A stretch of DNA of 11,372 bases, taken from a bacterium (GTDB lineage: Bacteria; Pseudomonadota; Alphaproteobacteria; Rhizobiales; Xanthobacteraceae). Both the position numbers and the translations under genes were made by a program. The DNA is taken from contig JAQSDT010000767.1 in NCBI GenBank assembly GCA_029946075.1, forward strand, positions 1 to 11,372. The letters run 5' to 3'. Below are positions 5,930-11,372 of this stretch, in pieces. Each line of letters begins with the position of its first letter. Within the stretch, counting starts at the first letter, position 1. The notes beneath the pieces are model-generated. The model worked only from the letters and a program-made list of their open reading frames with translations, did no database searches and was not told the origin of the DNA.

Positions 5930-8026
5930 CTAGCCTTCGATCTTCGAAAAGTCCGCGACCGCCCGGGTCGCCGCGCGGATTTCGTTCAAGAGCTTTAGTC
6001 GGTTCTCGCGGACCTTTGGTTCATCGTCGTTGACCTTGACCTTGTCAAAGAACGCATCGACCGCGGGACGCAGCTTCGCCATCGCGCTCATGGCGGCGGC
6101 GAAATCTTCCCTGGCGACGGCGGCACCCGCTTCGCCCTTGACCTGATCGATGGCCGCGGCCAGCGCCTTTTCTTCCGGCAGCTGGTAAAGCCCGGCATCC
6201 GGCGCGCCGTCGAAGCTGCGCTTGTCCTTTTTCTCCTCGATGCCGAGGATGTTGTTGGCTCGCTTGGTCCCGGCGAGCAGGTTCCTGCCGTCGTCGGTCT
6301 CGAGGAATTTGCCGAGCGCCTCGACGCGGCGGACCACCATCAGCAGATCGTCCTGGCCGCCGAGCGAGAACACGGCGTCGACGAGATCATGGCGCGCGCC
6401 CTGCTCGCGGAGCTGGACCTTCAGGCGGTCGGCGAAGAAGGCGAGCAGATCGTTCGGAAGCTTCTCCGCATCCGCCTTGACCGACAGACCGGCCAGCGCA
6501 GATTTGGCTGCCGCAAGAAGCGGGAGGCGCAGCGTGTTCTCGACGATCAGCCTGATGACGCCGAGCGCAGCGCGGCGCAGCGCGTAAGGATCTTTCGATC
6601 CCGTCGGCTTCTCGTCGATGGCCCAGAACCCGACCAGCGTATCGAGCTTGTCGGCAAGCGCCACCGCGACGCTCACCGCATCGGTCGGCACGCGGTCCGC
6701 AGGCCCCTGCGGTTTGTAGTGCTCCTCGCTGGCGGCGGCGACGGACGCGTCCTCGCCCTGCGCCAGCGCGTAATATTTGCCCATCAAGCCCTGCAGCTCC
6801 GGGAATTCGCCTACCACTTCAGTGAGCAAATCGGCCTTCGCCAGTTGCGCGGCGCGCTTGGCCTTGGCCGCATCGCCGCCGACCAATGGCGCGATCTCCG
6901 CGACCAGCCGCTCGATCCGCTTGATCCGCGCGGCCTGCGTGCCGAGCTTCTCATGAAACACGATCTGCTCGAATTTCGGCAGCCGCGATTCCAGCTTGGT
7001 CTTCAGGTCGGTCTCGTAGAAGAACTTGGCATCGCTCAGGCGCGCGCGGATGACGCGCTCGTTGCCGCCGATGATGGTCTTGCCGCCGTCGGTGGCCTCG
7101 ATGTTGGCGGTCGGGATGAACCGGTTGGCGAGTTTTCCGGTCTTGGGATCGCGCACCACGAAGCACTTCTGGTTATTTCGGATGGTGGCGCGGATCACCT
7201 CGTCGGGGATCGACAGATACTCTTCGTCGAACGATCCCATCAGCGCGACCGGCCATTCGACGAGGCCGGCGACTTCATCGGCGAGCACCTGGTCGTCGAC
7301 CAGTTCAAAGCCTTGCGCGAATGCCAGTTCCTTGGCGTCGGCCAAAATGATGTCCTTGCGCGCCTGCGGGTCGAGCACGACCTTGGCGGCCTTCAGCTTG
7401 GCTTCGTAATCCTCGAAACGGCGCACGGAAATTTCAGCGGGCGCCATGAAGCGATGGCCGCGCGTGGTCTGGCCGGCCTCGATGCCGTCGATCGAGAACT
7501 TTACGATCTCGGGTTCTTCGGTTTCGATCCCGAAGGTGGCGATGATCGAATGCAGCGGCCGCACCCAGGTCAGCGCGCCTGATCTGGCCGAACGCTCGCC
7601 CCAGCGCATCGATTTCGGCCAGGGGAAGGTGCGGATGATGACCGGCAGGATTTCCGCGATCACGTCGATCGCGGCGCTGCCGGTCTTCTCGATCAGCGCG
7701 ATGTAGAAATCGCCCTTGGGATCCTTCTGGATCTTTGCTTCATCGAGCGATTTGAGGCCGGTCGCTTTCAGAAAACCCTGCACGGCCGCATCGGGCGCGC
7801 CGATCTTCGGACCCTTGCGCTCGGTCTTCAGATCCGGCTGCCGCGCCGGAATGCCGTGCACGGTGAGCGCCAGCCGCCGCGGCGTCGCGAACGCCTTGGC
7901 GCCTTCGTAGACGAGGCCCTCGGCGACCAGCTTGTCGGTGACCATGCGGCGCAGATCGTCCGCCGCTTTCGCCTGCATGCGGGCGGGGATTTCTTCGGAA
8001 AACAGTTCCAGCAGAAGATCAGGCAT
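5930..8026 (-). CDS. glyS: Glycyl-tRNA synthetase beta subunit
   Basis: This is the tRNA-binding subunit of the bacterial alpha2-beta2 glycyl-tRNA synthetase, which charges tRNA-Gly in the cytoplasm. The protein is 698 residues, close to the 689 of E. coli GlyS, and begins with the family-typical MPDLLLELFSEEIPARMQ. Family blocks follow in order: FVVRDPKTGKLANRFIPTAN, RARLSDAKFFYETDLK, FHEKLGTQAARIKRIERL, then SVAVALADKLDTLVGFW and PTGSKDPYALRRAALG. It ends in a DALR-like anticodon-binding helix bundle (about residues 590-695). The frame stays open a further 50 codons upstream, but those read through the end of glyQ in another frame. The ATG at 8026 shares its A with the glyQ stop (TGATG), which indicates translational coupling and equimolar synthesis of the two subunits. 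The stop is TAG. Confidence 0.97.
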   Translation of the reverse strand: MPDLLLELFSEEIPARMQAKAADDLRRMVTDKLVAEGLVYEGAKAFATPRRLALTVHGIPARQPDLKTERKGPKIGAPDAAVQGFLKATGLKSLDEAKIQKDPKGDFYIALIEKTGSAAIDVIAEILPVIIRTFPWPKSMRWGERSARSGALTWVRPLHSIIATFGIETEEPEIVKFSIDGIEAGQTTRGHRFMAPAEISVRRFEDYEAKLKAAKVVLDPQARKDIILADAKELAFAQGFELVDDQVLADEVAGLVEWPVALMGSFDEEYLSIPDEVIRATIRNNQKCFVVRDPKTGKLANRFIPTANIEATDGGKTIIGGNERVIRARLSDAKFFYETDLKTKLESRLPKFEQIVFHEKLGTQAARIKRIERLVAEIAPLVGGDAAKAKRAAQLAKADLLTEVVGEFPELQGLMGKYYALAQGEDASVAAASEEHYKPQGPADRVPTDAVSVAVALADKLDTLVGFWAIDEKPTGSKDPYALRRAALGVIRLIVENTLRLPLLAAAKSALAGLSVKADAEKLPNDLLAFFADRLKVQLREQGARHDLVDAVFSLGGQDDLLMVVRRVEALGKFLETDDGRNLLAGTKRANNILGIEEKKDKRSFDGAPDAGLYQLPEEKALAAAIDQVKGEAGAAVAREDFAAAMSAMAKLRPAVDAFFDKVKVNDDEPKVRENRLKLLNEIRAATRAVADFSKIEG

Positions 8027-8958
8027 CAGACCGCCCTGCCCGCTTCGGTGTGAACCCAGGCATCGCCGCAGGCTTTTGCAAGGTCGCGCACGCGCGCAAT
8101 GTAGCTCTGCCGCTCGGTCACCGAAATGACGCCGCGGGCGTCGAGCAGGTTGAAGACGTGACTGGCCTTGATGCACTGGTCATAGGCCGGCAGCGCCATC
8201 AGATGCGCCTCGCGCTTGCCGTCCTTCCAGCCCGCATCGAGATATTTCTTGCAGGCCTCTTCCGCCATCACGAACTGCTTGAACAGCATGTCGGAGTCGG
8301 AATGCTCGAAATTGTGTCGGGAATATTCCTGCTCGGCCTGCAGGAACACGTCGCCATAGGTCACCTTGTCGGCGCCGTCGCGGCCGTTGAAGTTGAGATC
8401 GTAGACGCGGTCGACGCCCTGCACATACATCGCAAGGCGCTCGAGCCCGTAGGTGAGCTCGCCGGCAACCGGCGCGCATTCGACGCCCGCGACCTGCTGG
8501 AAATACGTGAACTGCGAAACTTCCATGCCATCGCACCAGCACTCCCAGCCCAGGCCCCACGCGCCGAGCGTCGGGCTCTCCCAATCGTCCTCGACGAAGC
8601 GGATGTCATGGACGGATGAATCGATGCCGATCGCGGCGAGCGACTTCAGATACAGGTCCTGCAGGTTCGGCGGCGATGGCTTCATGATCACCTGGAACTG
8701 GTAATAGTGCTGCAGCCGGTTCGGGTTTTCGCCGTAGCGGCCGTCCTTCGGCCGCCGCGAGGGCTGCACATAGGCCGCGTTCCACTTCTTCGGCCCCAGC
8801 GCACGCAGGGTGGTCGCCGGATGGAAGGTGCCCGCGCCCATCTCCATGTCGTAGGGCTGCAGGATCACGCAGCCCTGCTCGGCCCAGAACCGCTGCAGAG
8901 CGAGAATAAAACCCTGGAACGAACGTTCCGGGCGCATGTGGTCAGGCAGGGCATCCAT
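8026..8958 (-). CDS. glyQ: Glycyl-tRNA synthetase alpha subunit
   Basis: This is the catalytic subunit of the alpha2-beta2 glycyl-tRNA synthetase: it binds glycine and ATP and forms glycyl adenylate. The 310 residues match the family closely. Recognisable blocks are SFQGFILALQRFWAEQGC, QPYDMEMGAGTFHP, AAYVQPSRRPKDGRYGENPN, LQHYYQFQVIMKPSP, DIRFVEDDWESPTLGAWGLG, FTYFQQVAGVEC and ELTYGLERLAMYVQGVD, which together form the class II synthetase active site. The ATG at 8958 gives a slightly longer N-terminus than E. coli GlyQ; the Met at residue 8 is an alternative start. The upstream 115 bases are leader, bounded by a palindromic repeat. The gene overlaps glyS by one base, so the two are one operon. 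I found no clear promoter. Confidence 0.97.
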   Translation of the reverse strand: MDALPDHMRPERSFQGFILALQRFWAEQGCVILQPYDMEMGAGTFHPATTLRALGPKKWNAAYVQPSRRPKDGRYGENPNRLQHYYQFQVIMKPSPPNLQDLYLKSLAAIGIDSSVHDIRFVEDDWESPTLGAWGLGWECWCDGMEVSQFTYFQQVAGVECAPVAGELTYGLERLAMYVQGVDRVYDLNFNGRDGADKVTYGDVFLQAEQEYSRHNFEHSDSDMLFKQFVMAEEACKKYLDAGWKDGKREAHLMALPAYDQCIKASHVFNLLDARGVISVTERQSYIARVRDLAKACGDAWVHTEAGRAV

Positions 8959-9073
8959 CGGCAGAATCGATCTCGCGAGGGGGTCTTTTGGCGCGCGGGA
9001 CCGTATCGGCGTGGCGGCGGGGAATCAAGGCGATGGGGAGGTGCAAACGACCGAAGGTATAGAGGTTTTGTCC

Positions 9074-9160
9074 GTCATGACCGGGCTTGACCCGGCCATC
9101 CACGCCTTCCTTGCTGGTCGTGACGAAGACGTGGATGCCCGGGACAAGCCCGGGCATGAC
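9074..9160. repeat. Palindromic intergenic repeat upstream of glyQ
   Basis: Two 31-base arms (9074-9104 and 9130-9160) are reverse complements with three mismatches, separated by 25 bases; pairing continues partly into the centre. Each arm is itself a small hairpin: the right arm has ATGCCCGGG (9135-9143) against CCCGGGCAT (9149-9157). The family is common in Bradyrhizobium-type genomes, and its chance translations read MPGLVPGIHVF and GLDPAIHAF, often misannotated as proteins. It ends eight bases past the stop of the small gene at 9169-9360, where it could act as a transcription terminator or mRNA-stabilising element between that gene and glyQ. Confidence 0.85.
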
Positions 9161-9168
9161 GAGCCTCC

Positions 9169-9360
9169 TTAACCCGGCCGGTAAGCCCCGGTGACGGGGT
9201 CTCGGCGCAGCGTCGGGATTTCACCCGCAGAGGCGGTTTCCGCGACACGCGAAAGGCGTGCCTCTTCCAGTTCCCTGTTGATCCGGACGGCAGTCTTGTA
9301 GGCCCAGCGGACCACAGCGAGTCCACCCAGGGCGCCCGCAAATGCGACTAACGGCGGCAT
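9169..9360 (-). CDS. Small hypothetical membrane-associated protein
   Basis: I do not recognise a named family. The product is 63 residues: a hydrophobic N-terminal segment (about residues 2-20, PPLVAFAGALGGLAVVRWAY) that could be a membrane anchor, then a charged stretch INRELEEARLSRVAE with helix-forming character, and a polar tail ending DPVTGAYRPG. I chose the ATG at 9360 because AAGGA stands six bases upstream, a strong ribosome-binding site; a GTG at 9381 would add seven residues. It lies between the S49 peptidase (120 bases upstream) and the palindromic repeat before glyQ, all on the same strand, so it may share a transcript with the peptidase. Codon use matches the neighbours. The function is unknown. 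Confidence 0.65.
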   Translation of the reverse strand: MPPLVAFAGALGGLAVVRWAYKTAVRINRELEEARLSRVAETASAGEIPTLRRDPVTGAYRPG

Positions 9361-9480
9361 CGGTCGATCCTTGTCGTTCACGTGTCAGCCCCCATGACGC
9401 ACATTCTTGCGCAAGCCGGGCTGCGCCGCAATTCCGCTTTTGGGACTAAATGGCGCTGCCGGTTGACCGAGAGGTGATCG

Positions 9481-10392
9481 TCAAAACCCGAATTTCGCCC
9501 AAATTGCCCGGGTTTCCAGCGCCGAGATCAACTCGTCCGGCAATCCCCCAAAACCCTCCAGCGCGGCCAGCGAGCCGGCGCCGGCCGACTTGCGGCCGAG
9601 CAGGGCGGACAGCAGTCCGGCGGGCGCCGCGATGACCGGTGTCAGCACCTTCTCGCCATAACGCGACCGCAAGGTCGAACGGAGATCGCCGATGGCGTCG
9701 GCGAGCCCGAGCGACACCGATGTTTCGCCGGCCCAGTATTCGCCGGTGAACAGCACATCGTCGGCGCCCTTGAGCCGCGCGCCGCGGGCGCCCCTCACCA
9801 GCGCGATGAAGATGGCGTGGATTTCGCGCTGAAGCGATTTGACGCGCGCCACGTCATCGGGGTTTTCGGGCAGGAACGGATCGAGCATCGCCTTGTGCGC
9901 GCCCGCGGTATAGAGCCGCCGCTCGACGCCGATCTTCTTGATAAGTTCCTGAAAACCGAAACTGCCGCCGACCACGCCGATCGAACCGAGGATCGAGGAC
10001 GGATCGCAGAAGATCTCGTCGCCCGCACAGGCGATCATGTAGCCGCCGGATGCGGCGACGTCCTCGACGAACACCAGCACCGGCAGTTTCTTTTCTTCGG
10101 CGAGCTGGCGGATACGCAAATAGATCTGGCGCGATTGTACCGGCGAGCCGCCGGGCGAATTGATCACCAGCGCCACGGCTTTCGCGTTCTTTGTGCCGAA
10201 GGCCTTTTCGAGTGTCCTGGCGACACCGGCCAGCGACATCCCGGGTCGCAGCGGCGTCACCGCCCCGATCACGCCCGACAACCGCACCACCGGAACGACC
10301 GCCGCGCCACGCCGGAATTTTGCGGGAAGCAATTGCTTCAGCCGGTCGACCAGACCGGGCAATCCGGCGCGATCACTTATTTGTTCACTCAT
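9481..10392 (-). CDS. S49 family serine peptidase (SppA/SohB-like)
   Basis: This is a 303-residue ClpP-fold peptidase of family S49, which includes signal peptide peptidase SppA and SohB. The core runs from about residue 33 to 245. It contains VVRLSGVIG, the oxyanion-region motif INSPGGSP (78-84), the nucleophile in VAASGGYMIA (S115), and the general-base lysine in TAGAHKAMLDPF (K167). The Ser-Lys spacing of 52 equals that of Bacillus subtilis SppA (S147, K199), so this is a single-domain form rather than the double-domain E. coli SppA. The N-terminus (residues 1-30) is basic and shows no membrane span, so the enzyme may be cytoplasmic or peripherally membrane-bound. It likely degrades cleaved signal peptides or other small membrane-derived peptides, but the substrate is not shown. 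The ATG follows GAGGT by six bases. A CtrA-like TTAACCAT lies 15 bases upstream of the start. Confidence 0.92.
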   Translation of the reverse strand: MSEQISDRAGLPGLVDRLKQLLPAKFRRGAAVVPVVRLSGVIGAVTPLRPGMSLAGVARTLEKAFGTKNAKAVALVINSPGGSPVQSRQIYLRIRQLAEEKKLPVLVFVEDVAASGGYMIACAGDEIFCDPSSILGSIGVVGGSFGFQELIKKIGVERRLYTAGAHKAMLDPFLPENPDDVARVKSLQREIHAIFIALVRGARGARLKGADDVLFTGEYWAGETSVSLGLADAIGDLRSTLRSRYGEKVLTPVIAAPAGLLSALLGRKSAGAGSLAALEGFGGLPDELISALETRAIWAKFGF

Positions 10393-10406
10393 GCGGTTAC
10401 CTCGAA

Positions 10407-10421
10407 TTAACCATTTTTTAT
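10407..10421. promoter_or_regulatory. CtrA-like site upstream of the S49 peptidase gene
   Basis: TTAACCAT at 10407-10414 is the known alphaproteobacterial CtrA half-site. Counting on, TTAA, seven bases, then TTAT matches the full TTAA-N7-TTAA box with one mismatch. It sits 15-29 bases upstream of the peptidase start, in a short AT-rich patch. Binding is not shown and a chance match is possible. Confidence 0.3.
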
Positions 10422-10461
10422 CGCGTCAAATGGCATGTGAAGGCAGACAGCGCCTCGGCCG

Positions 10462-10489
10462 GAACGCCTCTTGCAGAACGCCTTTTGCA
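10462..10489. repeat. 14-base tandem direct repeat
   Basis: GAACGCCTCTTGCA (10462-10475) is followed directly by GAACGCCTTTTGCA (10476-10489), with one difference. A GGCGTT at 10494-10499 is the reverse complement of AACGCC inside the second unit. The repeat ends 40 bases upstream of the small plus-strand gene, in the region shared with the divergent peptidase gene, so it could hold regulator-binding sites. Confidence 0.55.
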
Positions 10490-10529
10490 ATAGGGCGTTG
10501 TGGGCTGCAATGGCGCAGCGGAGACTGAC

Positions 10530-10628
10530 ATGAAAATCTACCTGCTGATCATGCTCATCGGCACGATCCTGACGGCGATCCACTTCACTTCTGCGCCGGA
10601 ACGGCAGTCGGAAACCCTTCCGCAATAG
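10530..10628 (+). CDS. Very small (32-residue) single-span membrane protein
   Basis: I do not recognise a named family. The frame encodes MKIYLLIMLIGTILTAIHFT followed by a polar tail of 12 residues ending in TLPQ and TAG. Residues 3-19 form a hydrophobic span preceded by one lysine, giving a short membrane protein with a polar C-terminus or, less likely, a signal peptide. The ATG is preceded by CGGAG with six bases between, a good ribosome-binding site, and the frame has the GC-rich third positions of real genes here. It is the only gene on the plus strand, divergent from the S49 peptidase and convergent with the tRNA methyltransferase, whose stop codon lies 14 bases beyond its own. Its small size leaves room for doubt. 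Confidence 0.55.
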   Translation: MKIYLLIMLIGTILTAIHFTSAPERQSETLPQ

Positions 10629-10642
10629 GCTTCGCCGCGTAC

Positions 10643-11372
10643 TCACGAATATGAGAACGGCAAACTCCCCCTCCCGGCCAGAATTTCCTGCACCTGTTTA
10701 TTGGGCACGCCTGACGCATCATTGAGCATCAGACCGGGATGGATCTGCGCCGGCGCCCGGCCGCCCTTGATGGCGCGGACCAGGATGCGGTTGGCGGGCG
10801 CACTCGCCTCGCCGTGAACCGGCAGTAACTCCAGGCTCCCGAAACCGTGATCGAGCGCGGCCAGCACGTCGGCGATCCCGTCGGCGCGCCAGATCAGCGT
10901 CAACGTCCCCTTCGATTTCAGAATGCGGCGGGCGGCGTGAACCCAGCCTGCCAACGTGGTCGCCGTGGCGACATGCGCTCGCCCGCGCACCTGATCCGGC
11001 GAGCGACGATGCCGTGCGGGATCGTTGAACGGCGGGTTCATCAGCACCGCATCGACGCTGTCAGGCGCAAGGCCGGCCGCCGCAAAGCTGGCGGCATCGG
11101 CTTCCACATCGAGCACGACCACGTCGGCCGCGATCGCATTGTTATCCGCGTTGACGCGGGCAAGGCAGGCCAGCGTCTCGTCGATCTCGACCAGAGCCAG
11201 ATCTATGCCAGCCACGCGCCTGGCAACCGCGAGGCCGGCCACGCCGACGCCGGCGCCGAGATCGACGACCCGGTCGCCTGACCGCGCCGGCGTCGCTGCC
11301 GCCAGCAGCACCGCATCGTGGCCGGCGCGATGTCCCGACTTCAGCTGGCGCAGCCGCAATCGTCCGCCGAGG
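10643..11372 (-). CDS. tRNA1(Val) (adenine-N6)-methyltransferase-like protein, 5' end outside the window
   Basis: This is a class I SAM-dependent N6-adenine methyltransferase of the TrmN6/YfiC group (COG4123), which in E. coli modifies A37 of tRNA1-Val. The frame is open to the window edge: codons before the TTG at 11359 read LGGR and continue into LRLRQLKSGHRAGHDAVLLAA, the family's N-terminal block, so the true start lies beyond 11372 and only a few to a few tens of residues are missing. Motif I is VVDLGAGVGVAG, the acidic loop is ALVEIDE, and the catalytic adenine-binding motif is NPPF (in VLMNPPFNDP), typical of N6-adenine and related amino methyltransferases. RILKSKGTLTLIWR is the later core strand. 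The protein is intact apart from the missing start. The tRNA specificity is inferred from the family, and other N6-adenine substrates are possible. Confidence 0.88.
   Translation of the reverse strand, partial: LGGRLRLRQLKSGHRAGHDAVLLAAATPARSGDRVVDLGAGVGVAGLAVARRVAGIDLALVEIDETLACLARVNADNNAIAADVVVLDVEADAASFAAAGLAPDSVDAVLMNPPFNDPARHRRSPDQVRGRAHVATATTLAGWVHAARRILKSKGTLTLIWRADGIADVLAALDHGFGSLELLPVHGEASAPANRILVRAIKGGRAPAQIHPGLMLNDASGVPNKQVQEILAGRGSLPFSYS

Noticed and set aside
5366..5998. A 210-residue plus-strand frame opposite the methyltransferase, considered as a replacement for the broken gene
   Set aside because: It has no motif and shadow-like composition; the minus strand carries the SAM-binding motif.
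6389..7582. A 397-residue plus-strand frame opposite glyS
   Set aside because: It is an antisense shadow; glyS is unambiguous on the minus strand.
8027..8176. N-terminal extension of glyS by 50 codons
   Set aside because: It reads through the glyQ end out of frame and is unlike any GlyS N-terminus. The ATG at 8026 gives the family start and the TGATG overlap.
8942..9172. Short frames on both strands reading MPGLVPGIHVF or GLDPAIHAF
   Set aside because: These are well-known chance translations of the palindromic repeat.
10407..10646. A 79-residue minus-strand frame between the tRNA methyltransferase and the peptidase
   Set aside because: Its sequence is Arg-rich and motif-free, it lacks a convincing ribosome-binding site, and it overlaps the better-supported small plus-strand gene.

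Overview
The window looks like ordinary core chromosome of a high-GC alphaproteobacterium, most likely of the Bradyrhizobium/Rhodopseudomonas group (Nitrobacteraceae). The evidence is the GC-rich coding bias, the family-typical glycyl-tRNA synthetase subunits, and two kinds of palindromic intergenic repeat of the type scattered through those genomes. The genus is an inference from remembered family features, not from a search. I see no phage, insertion sequence, CRISPR array, defence island, rRNA or tRNA, and no obviously new multi-gene system. What stands out is small-scale.

Layout: every main gene lies on the minus strand, so transcription runs from right to left. From the right edge these are a tRNA1(Val) adenine methyltransferase-like gene cut by the window end (10643-11372); an S49 peptidase (9481-10392); a short membrane-associated protein (9169-9360); glyQ and glyS with a one-base TGATG overlap (8026-8958 and 5930-8026); a class I SAM methyltransferase three bases after glyS that carries an in-frame TAG (5324-5926); a 51-residue DUF3096-type membrane protein (4956-5111); pyruvate phosphate dikinase with a histone-H1-like basic extension (1947-4841); and a SleB-type cell wall hydrolase (72-1553). 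One tiny gene (10530-10628, 32 residues) runs on the plus strand between the S49 peptidase and the tRNA methyltransferase.

How the genes relate: glyQ, glyS and the methyltransferase form a tight, translationally coupled group. The two glycyl-tRNA synthetase subunits make one enzyme; the methyltransferase is a probable rider whose reading frame is now interrupted. ppdK has its own leader, with two abutting hairpins, and its own intrinsic terminator. The terminator hairpin has the same core as one arm of the palindromic repeat upstream of glyQ, which suggests that a repeat fragment was reused as a terminator. sleB, the S49 peptidase and the small membrane proteins are envelope functions with no evident functional link to each other.

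The longest gene-free stretch, 1554-1946, holds a 9-base inverted repeat in the sleB leader, an 86-base palindromic repeat and the ppdK terminator. The stretch 5112-5323 holds a short hairpin and a 12-base tandem duplication. The stretch 8959-9168 holds the glyQ leader and an 87-base palindromic repeat. The stretch 10393-10529 holds a CtrA-like site and a 14-base tandem repeat.
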